Made by a program: the position numbers and the translations under genes. 64,000 bases of DNA. Origin: Polyangiaceae bacterium. Lineage in GTDB: Bacteria > Myxococcota_A > Polyangia > Polyangiales > Polyangiaceae. Positions 49,472 to 57,923 of this stretch are shown one piece after another; position 1 is the first letter of the stretch, and each line of letters opens with the position of its first letter. Location of the stretch: NCBI GenBank assembly GCA_015075635.1, contig JABTUA010000003.1:1612001-1676000 (forward strand). Reading direction: 5' to 3'. Under the pieces are notes generated by a model, which saw nothing but the letters and a program-made list of their open reading frames with translations, was not told where the DNA came from and ran no database searches.

Positions 49472-51997
49472 GTGAGATCGAAGAAGCGCGGCTCCCGCTC
49501 GGTCGGGAAGCCGACGAGCGCCCGTCGGCGCACGCTGAACGTTTCATCCTCCCGGGCCAAGAAGAAGCCAGCGACGGCCAAGCGGCCCGCGAAGGCGAAG
49601 GCGAAGCGGCCCGCGAAGGCGCAGGCGAAGCGCGTCGGGACGACGAAGGCGAAGCAGCCCGCGAAGGCGAAGGCGAAGGCGAAGCGCGTCGCGAAGACGA
49701 AGCCGCCGGCGAGACGAGTCGCGAAGGCCAAGCAGCCGGTGAAGGTGAAGCGAGTCGCGACGGCGAAGCCGCCGGTGAAGCGAGTCGCGAAGGCGAAGCC
49801 GCCGGTGAAGCGAGTCGCGAAGGCGAAGCGGCTCGCGAAGACGACGGCGCCGGCGAGGCGAGTCGTGAAGGCGAAGCCGCCGGTGAAGCGAGTCGTGAAG
49901 GCGAAGCCGCCGGTGAAGCGAGTCGCGAAGGCGAAGCCGCCGGTGAAGCGAGTCGCGAAGGCGAAGCCGCCGGTGAAGCGAGTCGCGAAGGCGAAGGCGC
50001 CGGCGCGTGCGGCAGCGAAGACGCTGCGCGCGAAGCCCGCCTTGCGCAGGGCGCCGGTCGTCGCGCCGGCACGTGCCAAGCTCGTCGCCAGGCCCGCGTT
50101 CGCCGCGGCGGCTCCTGCGCCTGCGCCCGCGCCCGCACCCACTCCGGTGCTCCGCGTCGCGGACGTGGCCGCCCCTGCTCCGCCGCTCGCCGTGCGCGTG
50201 GGCCGCTTGCCCCCGCGCGGTGACGGCGCGCAGCCGCCCGAGCCTCCTCGCGGCGTCCCGGCGGCCGAGCCCGCGCCGCGCGTCACGCCGACGGCTCCGC
50301 GCCCGGCCTTCGAGCACGAGACTTGGCAGCGCGTCGAAGCCGTGGCCCGTGAGCTCGAGCTGCCGGAGCTCACCAGCGACCAGCGCAAGGCCATCCGGGC
50401 CGCGCTCGAGGGGCGCGACGCGCTGGTGAGCCTGCCGCCGGGCCTCGCTCGCACGGCGTGTTTCGCCGTCCCGTCGCGGCTGCTCGGCCAGCCGGTGCTG
50501 GTGGTGGGTCCGCGTCCCGCGTTGATGCGCGAGCTGCACGACCGCCTCTTGCAGCGCCGCGTGCCCGTCGTGCGCTTCGACGCGAGCCTCACCGAGGTCG
50601 GCAAGCGTCAAGCGCTGGAGCGCATCGCGAAGGGCGGCGTGCTGGTGGTGCTCACCACGGCGGCCGCGTTGCACCTCGACGAGCTGCCGCGCGCGCTCGC
50701 GGAGTGTGGCGTGTCCCTGGTGGCGGTGAGCGACGCACAAACCGCTACTGCCGCCACGGACGAGGTCAGCCCCGCCGCGCTGGAGCTCGGTCGGGCGCTC
50801 GAGCGGCTGGGCAGGCCGCCGGTCCTGGCGCTGCTCGGCGCCGCCACGCCGCTCGCGCGCCACGAGGTCGTGGACGCGCTCGGGCTGCGCTCGCCGGTCC
50901 ACGTCGAGGCGCCGCTCGTCGGCAAGAACATCGCGCTCGACGTGCTAGAAGTGCGCGGCGAAGCGCGCCAGCGCGCGCTGGTGCAGCTCGTGCTCCAGCT
51001 CCGGCGGCCGGGCGTGATCTTCGCGCCCACAGCCCGCGAGGTGGACTCCATCTACGGCGCGCTCTCCGCGCTGCGGCTGCCGGTGCACCGCTACCACGCG
51101 CACATGCCCCCCGGCGATCGCGTGGGCGAGCAGCTCAACTTCATGCTGCCCGGGCGGCGCTCGATCATGGTGGCGACCAGCGCGTTCGGCTCGCCCTCGG
51201 GGGTGGTCGGCGTCGGCGAAGCCGCCCTGCTGGACAAGGCCCCAGCCGATTTCGGGCTCTGCCTGGAGAAGAAGGACCTGCGCTTCGTGCTGCACTGGTC
51301 CGCGCCGGCGAGCCTGGAGCAGTACCTGCGGGAGATCGCCCTCGCCGGGCGGGACGGCGACGAGAGCACCTGCGTGCTCTTCCACGACGGCAGCGACCGC
51401 GCGCGACACGAAGCCTCGCTCGCGCAGGCCCGCATCCCTTCGCGGCACCTGACCCACCTGGCCAAGGCGCTCGAGCCCGCTGCCATCGACGCTCGCCCGC
51501 GCACGCTGGAGTCGTTGGCGCTCGCGAGCGGGTTGAGCCGCAAGCTCACCGAGACCCTGGCGGCGATCCTGGACGACGCGGGCCTGGTCGACGTGTCGCA
51601 GGGCTGGCTGCGGGTCACGGCCAGCGCGCCGGCGCTCAGCTCGGGCGCGCAACGTCTCGCGGCGCGCCTCGATCGGCTGCGCGCGCAGGACGGCCGGCGT
51701 CTCGGTGGCGTCAGCGCCTACGCGGAGGTCAGCGGCTGTCGGCTCGCGGCCCTCGCGCGCTACTTCGGCGAGACCGGCGTCGAGGCGTGCGGGCGCTGCG
51801 GGGGCTGCCGCGGCAGCCTGCTCCCGGCGTTCGCGGATGACGCGGGCTCGTCCATCGAGCCGGCTCACGGCCGGCGCCCGGCGGTCGAGACCTTCACCCT
51901 CGGCCAGCCGGAGAGCTTCGGCATCGGTGTCGGCGCGCCCGCCCGCGTCGCGCGCCCGCTCACCGTCAAGCTGTCGGATTTCCAGCGCGGGCGCTGA
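49472..51997 (+). CDS. RecQ-like protein with degenerate ATPase motifs and histone-H1-like tail
   Basis: Protein of 841 residues. The GTG of MRSKKRGSRSVGK is chosen because AAGGAAAG lies at good spacing; an ATG 30 codons upstream lacks this. Residues of about 1-190 are almost only Lys, Ala, Pro, Val and Arg, with repeats of KPPVKRVAKA like histone H1 tails. After a Pro/Ala linker, residues of about 290-790 follow RecQ helicase order. However, Walker A reads LPPGLART (321-328; Arg for the catalytic Lys) and the DEAH box reads SDAQ (420-423). The C-terminal RecQ zinc cysteines are kept (C756, C773, C776, C779). Helicase activity is therefore unlikely; a DNA-binding or architectural role is inferred. 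Confidence 0.82.
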   Translation: MRSKKRGSRSVGKPTSARRRTLNVSSSRAKKKPATAKRPAKAKAKRPAKAQAKRVGTTKAKQPAKAKAKAKRVAKTKPPARRVAKAKQPVKVKRVATAKPPVKRVAKAKPPVKRVAKAKRLAKTTAPARRVVKAKPPVKRVVKAKPPVKRVAKAKPPVKRVAKAKPPVKRVAKAKAPARAAAKTLRAKPALRRAPVVAPARAKLVARPAFAAAAPAPAPAPAPTPVLRVADVAAPAPPLAVRVGRLPPRGDGAQPPEPPRGVPAAEPAPRVTPTAPRPAFEHETWQRVEAVARELELPELTSDQRKAIRAALEGRDALVSLPPGLARTACFAVPSRLLGQPVLVVGPRPALMRELHDRLLQRRVPVVRFDASLTEVGKRQALERIAKGGVLVVLTTAAALHLDELPRALAECGVSLVAVSDAQTATAATDEVSPAALELGRALERLGRPPVLALLGAATPLARHEVVDALGLRSPVHVEAPLVGKNIALDVLEVRGEARQRALVQLVLQLRRPGVIFAPTAREVDSIYGALSALRLPVHRYHAHMPPGDRVGEQLNFMLPGRRSIMVATSAFGSPSGVVGVGEAALLDKAPADFGLCLEKKDLRFVLHWSAPASLEQYLREIALAGRDGDESTCVLFHDGSDRARHEASLAQARIPSRHLTHLAKALEPAAIDARPRTLESLALASGLSRKLTETLAAILDDAGLVDVSQGWLRVTASAPALSSGAQRLAARLDRLRAQDGRRLGGVSAYAEVSGCRLAALARYFGETGVEACGRCGGCRGSLLPAFADDAGSSIEPAHGRRPAVETFTLGQPESFGIGVGAPARVARPLTVKLSDFQRGR
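49766..49993 (+). repeat. 30-base in-frame tandem repeats encoding the KPPVKRVAKA tail
   Basis: Six nearly identical 30-base units (AAGCCGCCGGTGAAGCGAGT followed by CGCGAAGGCG) occur in two blocks, two at 49766-49825 and four at 49874-49993, separated by a 48-base variant segment. Each unit adds ten residues. Because all are in frame and contiguous, they are coding expansions rather than a CRISPR array. The copy number is likely to vary between strains. Confidence 0.85.
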
Positions 51998-52019
51998 CCT
52001 CGCGTCGAGGAGGTGCGGG

Positions 52020-53207
52020 TCAGGGCAGGGCGAGACGCCGATCCTTCGTTAGGGTCCCCAGATCGGCGAGCGCCAGAGTCGAGATCCGTTCGGCCAGCGG
52101 ATGACTGCTCGTGCCGGGGTGCACGACCCAGAGGTGCGTCAAGTCGAGGTCGTCCAGCGCGACGCGCATCGACTTGGTGACGGCAGGAGCATCGCCGTGC
52201 TTCAGCTCGAAGCCGAACCTGCGCCCGCGGCGCTCGACGAGCAGGTCGAGCTCGGCGCCGGCGTGCGTGCGGTAGAAGAAGACCTCGCGCTCGGCGCGCA
52301 GGCATTGCACGATCTGCTCGGCCGCGAAGCCCTCCCACGAGGCGCCCAGCTTGGGGTGGGAGAACAGCTCCAGGCGGCTCCGGATGCCGAGCAGATAGTG
52401 CAGGATCCCGGAGTCTCGCAGGTAGAGCTTGGGGGCCTTCACCAGGCGCTTGCCGACGTTCGAGAACCACGGCGGGAGCTGCCGCACCATGAAGCTCCCC
52501 GTCAGGATGTCGAGGTAGTGCCGGACGGCGTTCTCACCGGTTCCCATCGACCGGGCGAGCTCGGCGTGGTTCAGCGTCTGCCCGTGGTAGTGCGCCAGCA
52601 TGGTCCAGAACCGCCGGAGCGCCGCCGCGGGAACGCGCACTCCCAGCAGCGGCACGTCGCGCTCGACGAACGTGCTGGCGAAGTCGCCACGCCACGCGAA
52701 GCTCTCGCCGTCGCTTCGCGCCAGGACCGAGCGAGGAAACCCGCCCCGCCGCCAGAGCAGCTCCTGCCGCGCGGCACCGACCTCCGTGATCCCCAGCCCG
52801 CCCATCTCGTGCATCGACACACGACCCGCGAGCGACTCGGAGATCCCCCGGACCAGCGCAGGGGACGCGCTGCCCAGGATCAGAAAGCGCGCCCGGGTTG
52901 GTCGGCGGTCTGCGAGCACGCGCAAGAGCTCGAAGAGCTCGGGCTTTCGCTGCGCCTCGTCGATCACGACCAGACCGCGGAGCGGACCGAGGACTTGCTT
53001 TGCGGTGTCCGTGCGCAGGGGTGATTCGGGATCCTCCAGGTCGAAGTAGGTGCTCGGCCGCCGAGCGGCGAGGGCGCGCGCGAGGGTGGTCTTCCCGCAC
53101 TGCCGGGGGCCGACCAGCAGCGTCACCGGCGCGCGGGCGAGGCTCTTCTGCACCAAAGCCAGCAAATCGGGGCGCGGGACGGTCCGGCTCACTCCTTGAA
53201 AATACAC
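52020..53207 (-). CDS. AAA ATPase with DUF4143 C-terminal domain
   Basis: Protein of 395 residues. The AAA_14 domain has Walker A LLVGPRQCGKTTLARAL, Walker B GLVVIDEAQR and ARFLILGSASP. The DUF4143 region follows (FWTMLAHYHGQTLNHAELARSMG helix-turn-helix; LRDSGILHYLLGI; EGFAAEQIV; then HAGAELDLLVERRGRRFGFELKH). The E...D...E/K pattern resembles a PD-(D/E)xK nuclease site. The GTG start (MYFQGVSRTVPRP) is tentative. Members are patchily distributed single genes, function unknown, sometimes discussed as toxin- or defence-like. Strong palindromes lie over and upstream of the start. Confidence 0.88.
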   Translation of the reverse strand: MYFQGVSRTVPRPDLLALVQKSLARAPVTLLVGPRQCGKTTLARALAARRPSTYFDLEDPESPLRTDTAKQVLGPLRGLVVIDEAQRKPELFELLRVLADRRPTRARFLILGSASPALVRGISESLAGRVSMHEMGGLGITEVGAARQELLWRRGGFPRSVLARSDGESFAWRGDFASTFVERDVPLLGVRVPAAALRRFWTMLAHYHGQTLNHAELARSMGTGENAVRHYLDILTGSFMVRQLPPWFSNVGKRLVKAPKLYLRDSGILHYLLGIRSRLELFSHPKLGASWEGFAAEQIVQCLRAEREVFFYRTHAGAELDLLVERRGRRFGFELKHGDAPAVTKSMRVALDDLDLTHLWVVHPGTSSHPLAERISTLALADLGTLTKDRRLALP

Positions 53208-53231
53208 CCACTATGAGAGGATTTTCAAGGA
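53193..53231. promoter_or_regulatory. 11-base inverted repeat spanning the DUF4143 gene start
   Basis: TCCTTGAAAAT and ATTTTCAAGGA are perfect inverted arms separated by 17 bases. The left arm covers the second to sixth codons of the ATPase gene and the right arm lies just upstream. The AT-rich arms stand out in this GC-rich window. The location fits an autoregulatory operator or an mRNA hairpin that hides the start site. Confidence 0.6.
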
Positions 53232-53250
53232 TCCAACCCGGGTCGGATCC
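53229..53250 (-). terminator. 22-base near-perfect palindrome downstream of an SDR gene
   Basis: GGATCC-A-ACCCGGGT-C-GGATCC pairs throughout except one position. It lies 19 bases past the stop of the upstream minus-strand SDR gene and overlaps the end of the 11-base inverted repeat, so it could terminate that gene and insulate the ATPase promoter. A dimeric repressor site is the alternative. Confidence 0.4.
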
Positions 53251-53268
53251 GCCCGTGTGGGCCTGCGC

Positions 53269-54120
53269 TCACCGCTCGCCCGCCTCGATCACCGCGCCGT
53301 ACCCCTCACGGTAGGTCGGGTAGCGGAGCGCGTAGCCCGCGGCTCTGAGCCGTGCGTTCGAGCAGCGCTTGTGGCTGCCCCCGCGGCGCGCGCTCGCCTC
53401 CGGTCGTGGCACCGCCTTCGGCTCGGGTGCGCCGAGCCGCGCGGCGATCCACTGCATGACCTCGCGGCGGGGGGCAGGCTCGTCGTCCACTCCCAGGTAC
53501 ACCGACTCGGGACGTGGCAGGTCGAGCAGGAACGCGAGGGCGCCGGCGCAGTCGTCGCGGTGGAAGCGGTTCACGAAGTGGTCGTCGCCCTCCGGGTAGG
53601 TCGCCTCGCCGCGCCGGATGGCCGCCACCATGCTGGCGCGGCCGGGCCCGTAGATGCCGCCGAGCCGGAGCACCACGGCGTCGGGGCGTCGCTCGAAGAG
53701 GAGCGCCTCGGCCTCGCGCAGCGTGGCGCCCGAGAAGTGGGTGGCCGCTGCCGGCGAGGTCTCGTCCACCCAGCTCCCGTCGGTCTGGGCATACACGGCG
53801 GTGCTCGAGACGAACAGCACGCGTGCTGCGCGCCCGCCGAGCGCGTCGAGCGTGCTCGCCAGGGCGTCGACGTAGGTCTGCCGGTAGGCCTCGGCGTTGC
53901 TCTCGCTCGGGCCGGCGCAGAACACCAGGGCGTCGAAGACGCCGCTGATCCGAGCGAGCGCGCTCCGATCGGCGAGATCGAGCGCCACCCCGGTCACGCC
54001 GGGCGGGAGGCCGCTGGGCGCGCGGCGGACGCCCAGCACGTCGTCCCCCTGCGCGACCAGGAGCTCGCCCAGGCGGGCGCCGACGTAGCCCGCGCCGGCG
54101 ATCAGGATCCGTCGCGTCAT
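53269..54120 (-). CDS. SDR-family NAD(P)-dependent epimerase/dehydratase-like protein
   Basis: Rossmann protein of 283 residues, atypical SDR (YeeZ-like). The nucleotide-binding motif is ILIAGAGYVGARLGELL (GxGxxG) and VLFVSSTAVYAQTDGSW contains the SSTAVY region. The catalytic-type Tyr of YxxxK is not evident, as usual for atypical members. HFVNRFHRDDCAGALAFLLD is a typical later segment. The ATG of MTRRILIAG has AAGGA eight bases upstream; another ATG three codons earlier touches that site and is less likely. The substrate is unknown. It is divergent from the acyltransferase gene (51 bases). Confidence 0.83.
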   Translation of the reverse strand: MTRRILIAGAGYVGARLGELLVAQGDDVLGVRRAPSGLPPGVTGVALDLADRSALARISGVFDALVFCAGPSESNAEAYRQTYVDALASTLDALGGRAARVLFVSSTAVYAQTDGSWVDETSPAAATHFSGATLREAEALLFERRPDAVVLRLGGIYGPGRASMVAAIRRGEATYPEGDDHFVNRFHRDDCAGALAFLLDLPRPESVYLGVDDEPAPRREVMQWIAARLGAPEPKAVPRPEASARRGGSHKRCSNARLRAAGYALRYPTYREGYGAVIEAGER

Positions 54121-54171
54121 TGCAGCCATCCTTTCGGCTGGGCTGCGGTGTATGCTCGACGCCGCTCGCGC

Positions 54172-54975
54172 ATGCGCCTCCCCGTCTCGCCCGAAGTCCA
54201 GGAACGCCTGAGCCGGCTCGAGCTCCCGTTCAACGAAGACGGCTTGGATCCATACGGCATCGATCGACAGCGCCTGGGGTTCATGTTCACGGCCTTCGGC
54301 CTGTTCTACAAACAATACTTCCGCTGCCGGGCCCACGGCGTCGAGAACATCCCGAAGCGCGGGCGCGCCATGCTGGTGGGCAACCACTCCGGCGGGGTGG
54401 CGCTCGACGGCATGATGGTGATCGCGTCGGCCTTCTTCGAGCTCGACCCGCCGCGCTTGGCCCAGGGCATGGCGGAGAAGTTCCTGAACAAGCTGCCGTT
54501 CGCGTCCGAGTGGTCGAGCAAGACTGGGCAGTTCACCGGCCTGCCGGAGCACGCTGTGCGGCTCTTGAACGAGGACCGCTTGCTGATGGTGTTTCCCGAA
54601 GGCGCGCGCGGCACCGCCAAGCTGTTCGTGGAGCGCTACAGCCTGGTGCGCTTCGGTACCGGCTTCATGCGCCTGGCGCTCCAGACCAAGACGCCCATCG
54701 TGCCGTTCGGCTTCCTGGGCGGCGGAGAGGCGCTGCCCACGGTGGCGAACCTCGAGAAGGTCGGGCGCCTGATCGGCGCGCCCTACCTGCCGGTCACCCC
54801 CTACCTGTTCCCGGTACCGCTGCCGGTGCGCATGGAGGTGCACTACGGCGAGCCCATGTTGCCATCCGGCACCGGCAACGAGGACGACCACGTGATCCTG
54901 GACAAGGTGAACGCTGTGAAAGCGAGCATCGCGCACCTGATCGAGCGCGGGCGAAGGAGCTACGAGGCCACATGA
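54172..54975 (+). CDS. PlsC-family acyltransferase
   Basis: Protein of 267 residues. The acyltransferase motifs are NHSGGVALDG (His-containing motif I, with the Asp a little further away than in HX4D), FPEGARGTAKLF (motif III) and TPIVPFGFLGGGEALP (motif IV). There is no clear membrane helix, so it is probably peripheral. It would move an acyl chain from CoA or ACP to a lysophospholipid or similar acceptor. The stop overlaps the start of the following SDR gene (ATGA), indicating translational coupling; the two may act on the same lipid or polyketide-type product. Confidence 0.86.
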   Translation: MRLPVSPEVQERLSRLELPFNEDGLDPYGIDRQRLGFMFTAFGLFYKQYFRCRAHGVENIPKRGRAMLVGNHSGGVALDGMMVIASAFFELDPPRLAQGMAEKFLNKLPFASEWSSKTGQFTGLPEHAVRLLNEDRLLMVFPEGARGTAKLFVERYSLVRFGTGFMRLALQTKTPIVPFGFLGGGEALPTVANLEKVGRLIGAPYLPVTPYLFPVPLPVRMEVHYGEPMLPSGTGNEDDHVILDKVNAVKASIAHLIERGRRSYEAT

Positions 54976-55892
54976 AGGTCCTGGTCACCGGCATCTCCGG
55001 CAAGGTCGGCCAGCTCGTGTGTCATGAGCTGTTGGCGGCGGGTCATGAGGTCGCGGGCATCGACCGCCGGCCCTGGGCGGGCGCGCCGGAGGGCGTGGTG
55101 GTCCACGAGAGCGACATTCGCAAGCGCGCCGCCGAAGACGCCTTCCGCACCGAGCGCCCCGACGCGGTGATCCACATGGCCACGGTCACCCACCTGACCG
55201 CGCAGAGCGAGGACCGCTACCGCATCAACCTGGGCGGGACCAAGTCCATCTTCGACTGCTGCCAGCGCTACGGCGTGAAGCAGGCGCTCTTCGTCGGTCG
55301 CCACACTTATTACGGTGCCGCCGCGGACTCGCCGCTCTACCACACCGAGGACGAGCCACCGCTCGGGCTCGAGACCTTCCCGGAGCTCGCCGATCTGGTG
55401 GCCGCGGATCTCTACGCGGGCACGGCGCTCTGGCGCTTCCCGGAGATCGATACCGCGGTCTTGCGCGTGGTCTACACCCTCGGCCCCTCCCGCTCCGGTA
55501 CGCTGTCGTCGTTCTTGCGCGGTCCCCGCGTGCCGTTGATCCTCGGCTACGATCCGCTGTTCCACTTCATGCACGAGGAAGACGTGGCCCGGGCCATCGT
55601 CGCCGCCCTCGACAAGAAGCTGCGCGGCGTGTTCAACGTGGCGGGGCCGCAGCCGCTGCCGCTTTCGGTCATCATCGGCCAGGCCGGCCTCGAGCCACTC
55701 CTGGTGCCGGAGCCGCTGTTCCGTTCCCTGCTCGGCCGCTTCGGACTGCCCCGCCTGCCGCGCGGCGCGCTCAATCACATCAAGTACCCGGTGGTGATCG
55801 ACGGCAGCTCGTTCCGCGACAAGACCGGCTTCCGGCACCAGCACGACGAGCACGCGACCATCGCGGCCTTCCGGCGCGCGGCGCGCCTCTAG
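54972..55892 (+). CDS. NAD-dependent epimerase/dehydratase (extended SDR)
   Basis: Protein of 306 residues starting at the ATG overlapping the acyltransferase stop. The N-terminal VLVTGISGKVGQLVCHELLAAGHEVAGIDR is a GxxGxxG Rossmann motif. DAVIHMATVTHLTAQSEDRY, LFVGRHTYYGAAADSPLYHTED and FHFMHEEDVARAIVAALD follow the extended-SDR layout, with TYYGAA near the catalytic Tyr position but no typical YxxxK. The role is uncertain: sugar, lipid or sterol modification. It is convergent with the next gene, sharing 4 bases at the stops. Confidence 0.84.
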   Translation: MKVLVTGISGKVGQLVCHELLAAGHEVAGIDRRPWAGAPEGVVVHESDIRKRAAEDAFRTERPDAVIHMATVTHLTAQSEDRYRINLGGTKSIFDCCQRYGVKQALFVGRHTYYGAAADSPLYHTEDEPPLGLETFPELADLVAADLYAGTALWRFPEIDTAVLRVVYTLGPSRSGTLSSFLRGPRVPLILGYDPLFHFMHEEDVARAIVAALDKKLRGVFNVAGPQPLPLSVIIGQAGLEPLLVPEPLFRSLLGRFGLPRLPRGALNHIKYPVVIDGSSFRDKTGFRHQHDEHATIAAFRRAARL

Positions 55893-56362
55893 GGGTGCAG
55901 CGTGCGGATCAGCCCCATCACCCGGCGCATGCGCCAGATCAGATCGCCCTCGGCCTTGGTGATGGGCGCGCTGCCCGGGAAGGGCCCGGCGGAGGCCGCC
56001 GCGACGCGTTCGGCGAACTTGACCAGGAGCTCCGAGAACTGGGTCGCCTCCGTCGGATCGCAGCGCTTCTTCAGCACCTCGCCGACGTCGCGCAGGTGGG
56101 CGTCGAGCTCCGCCTCGCTCATGGTGGTCGCGCCGTGGGCCTGGGCCACCGTGGGCTTCGCCGCGCCCTCGAACACGCTGCGCATCCAGGAGCCCGACGG
56201 GCACTGCGCGGCGCACTTCTGGAGCCAGGCCCCGAACGCCAGCTCCTCCGCGTCGAAGGAGTCGACCGCGACGTCCACGGCGAGCATCGCCAGGTAGATG
56301 TCCAGCGGCAGCTCGGTCAGGAGCTCCCACTCGTCGTTGCTGAAGCCGTGGTGCTCGGCCAC
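55889..56362 (-). CDS. Hypothetical helical protein
   Basis: Unrecognised protein of 157 residues with a GTG start (MAEHHGFSNDEWELLTELPL). It is predicted all-helical, without signal peptide or membrane helix. The beginning (DEWELLTELPLDIYLAMLAVDVAVD) recalls small TerB/tellurite-resistance-like or DUF-type helical proteins, but the match is too weak to name. Two Cys pairs (KCAAQC) lie in the middle. It follows the GMC oxidoreductase gene by 52 bases on the same strand and may belong to that operon. Confidence 0.6.
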   Translation of the reverse strand: MAEHHGFSNDEWELLTELPLDIYLAMLAVDVAVDSFDAEELAFGAWLQKCAAQCPSGSWMRSVFEGAAKPTVAQAHGATTMSEAELDAHLRDVGEVLKKRCDPTEATQFSELLVKFAERVAAASAGPFPGSAPITKAEGDLIWRMRRVMGLIRTLHP

Positions 56363-56414
56363 GCTTCGATGATCGAAGAAGGCGGGGGGCGCGTCGAGCG
56401 AGAACTTTGCCGGC

Positions 56415-57923
56415 TCAGGCTGCCAGGCGTCCGAGCTCGATGCGCTCCGCCACGCGGGTGGCCAGCGCCATGATGGTGATCTGCGGGTTTACGCCGATCG
56501 CGGTCGGGAACAGGCTGGCGTCCGCCACGTAGAGGCCCGGCAGGTCCCAGACCCGCCCCGACAGATCCACGACGGAGGCCTCCGGTCGGGCACCCATGCG
56601 CGCCGTCCCCATCAGGTGCGGCGTGAAGAGCTCGAGCGTGCTCGGGTCCTGCTGAAGGTCGTCGATCTTGCGAAGGTCGTCCGGGCTCTGGGCCAGGTGC
56701 TGGTTGAAGAACGGCAGCACCACCATTTCGGCGCCCATGGCGAAGTGCATCTCGGCGAGCAGCTTCACCCCGCGCCGGAAGCGGCTGTGATCGAGCGGGG
56801 TGATGTCGTAGCGCGGGATGGGCGCCCCGAAGATGCTGCGCGACACCGAGCCAGACGACGAGTCCTCCACCAGCACGCCGGACACGACCATCTGGTTGTA
56901 GCGCTGCATGATCTCCCAGGCGCGGTCGCCCTGGAACGGCATGTAGGCGCCGAGCACGCTGGGGGTGACGAAGTTCTCCGCCATCAGGATGCCATCCTCG
57001 TGAAAATGGCGGATCTGCGAGGCCTGGCTGACGCCGCGCCAGCCGCGAACGTCGTGCGGGTAGATCGCGACGACCTTGGCGTTGGGGTGGCAGAGGAAGT
57101 TCTTGCCGAGCTGCCGGCTGGGGCGCCCGAGCTTGTGCTGCAACAGCAGGAACGGCGTCTGCACGGCGCCGCAGGCGACCACGACGGCGCGGGCGCGCAC
57201 CGTGACCTCCGGCCCCGGGCGGCGGGTGCGCGGATCGACGGCGCGGGCGACCACCCCGACGGCGCGCCCGCCTTCGATCAGCAGGCGCTGCACCCGGAGC
57301 TCGGTCAGGCAGCGGGCCCCGGCGGCCATCGCGCGCGGCATGTAGCTCACCAGCGTGGACTGCTTGGCGCCGGTGGGGCAGCCGAGCCCGCAGTTGTTGG
57401 CGCCGACGCAGGCCTCCTGGTTGCGCTGGTTCACCGTGTACGACCAGCCCATCTTCTTCGCGCCCTCGCGCATGATGCGGTTGTCGTCCCCCAGGCTCTC
57501 CGGCAGCTGGGGGTTCACGCGCACGCGCCGCTCCACCCGCTCGAACAGCGGCTCGAGCGCCCGCGGCCCGAGCTCCGGGCTGATCTCGGCCCAATCGTCC
57601 AGCACGCGCTCCGGCGGGCGGTAGGCCATGCCGCCGTTGATGGTGGTGCTGCCGCCGACGCAGCGCCCCTCCACGTAGGGGATGGGTGGATTGCCGAAGA
57701 TCACCGTGGCCGCGGCGTCGCGGTACAGGCGCGGGATGGTCTCGGTGCTGTAGGGGTTGAAGGCGTCCGTGGCGATCCAGCTGCCCTCCTCGACGAACAG
57801 CACGTCGCGGCCGCTCTCCGCCAGCTCGGTGCCGACCACGGCGCCGCCCGCGCCCGTGCCCACCACCAGCACGTCCGCGGAGAAGCTGCGCTGCTTTTCG
57901 TAGTCCGGGTAGGAGAGGATCAT
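56415..57923 (-). CDS. GMC-family FAD-dependent oxidoreductase
   Basis: Protein of 502 residues. The ATG of MILSYPDYEKQR has AGGAGG six bases upstream; the longer open frame is a shadow. FAD-binding motifs are VLVVGTGAGGAVVGTELAESG near the N-terminus, VEGRCVGGSTTINGGM in the middle and NPQITIMALATRVAERI at the end. A Cys-containing segment (ACVGANNCGLGCPTGAKQST) is typical of the long-chain alcohol/sterol oxidase-like branch. The C-terminal HLMGTARMG holds the catalytic His region. Substrate probably a fatty alcohol, sterol or similar hydrophobic alcohol (inference). The start overlaps the upstream small-subunit gene by 4 bases. Confidence 0.9.
   Translation of the reverse strand: MILSYPDYEKQRSFSADVLVVGTGAGGAVVGTELAESGRDVLFVEEGSWIATDAFNPYSTETIPRLYRDAAATVIFGNPPIPYVEGRCVGGSTTINGGMAYRPPERVLDDWAEISPELGPRALEPLFERVERRVRVNPQLPESLGDDNRIMREGAKKMGWSYTVNQRNQEACVGANNCGLGCPTGAKQSTLVSYMPRAMAAGARCLTELRVQRLLIEGGRAVGVVARAVDPRTRRPGPEVTVRARAVVVACGAVQTPFLLLQHKLGRPSRQLGKNFLCHPNAKVVAIYPHDVRGWRGVSQASQIRHFHEDGILMAENFVTPSVLGAYMPFQGDRAWEIMQRYNQMVVSGVLVEDSSSGSVSRSIFGAPIPRYDITPLDHSRFRRGVKLLAEMHFAMGAEMVVLPFFNQHLAQSPDDLRKIDDLQQDPSTLELFTPHLMGTARMGARPEASVVDLSGRVWDLPGLYVADASLFPTAIGVNPQITIMALATRVAERIELGRLAA

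Noticed and set aside
49766..49993. Regularly repeated 30-base units resembling a CRISPR array
   Set aside because: Units are directly adjacent or separated by another coding variant, there are no unique spacers, and all units are in frame within a gene.
49429..50223. Overlapping frame encoding Gly/Glu/Ala/Ser/Arg repeats (GEASREGEAA type), and long Ser/Arg-rich frames on the opposite strand
   Set aside because: These are alternative readings of the 30-base repeats of the RecQ-like gene; they lack ribosome-binding signals and non-repeat coding sequence.
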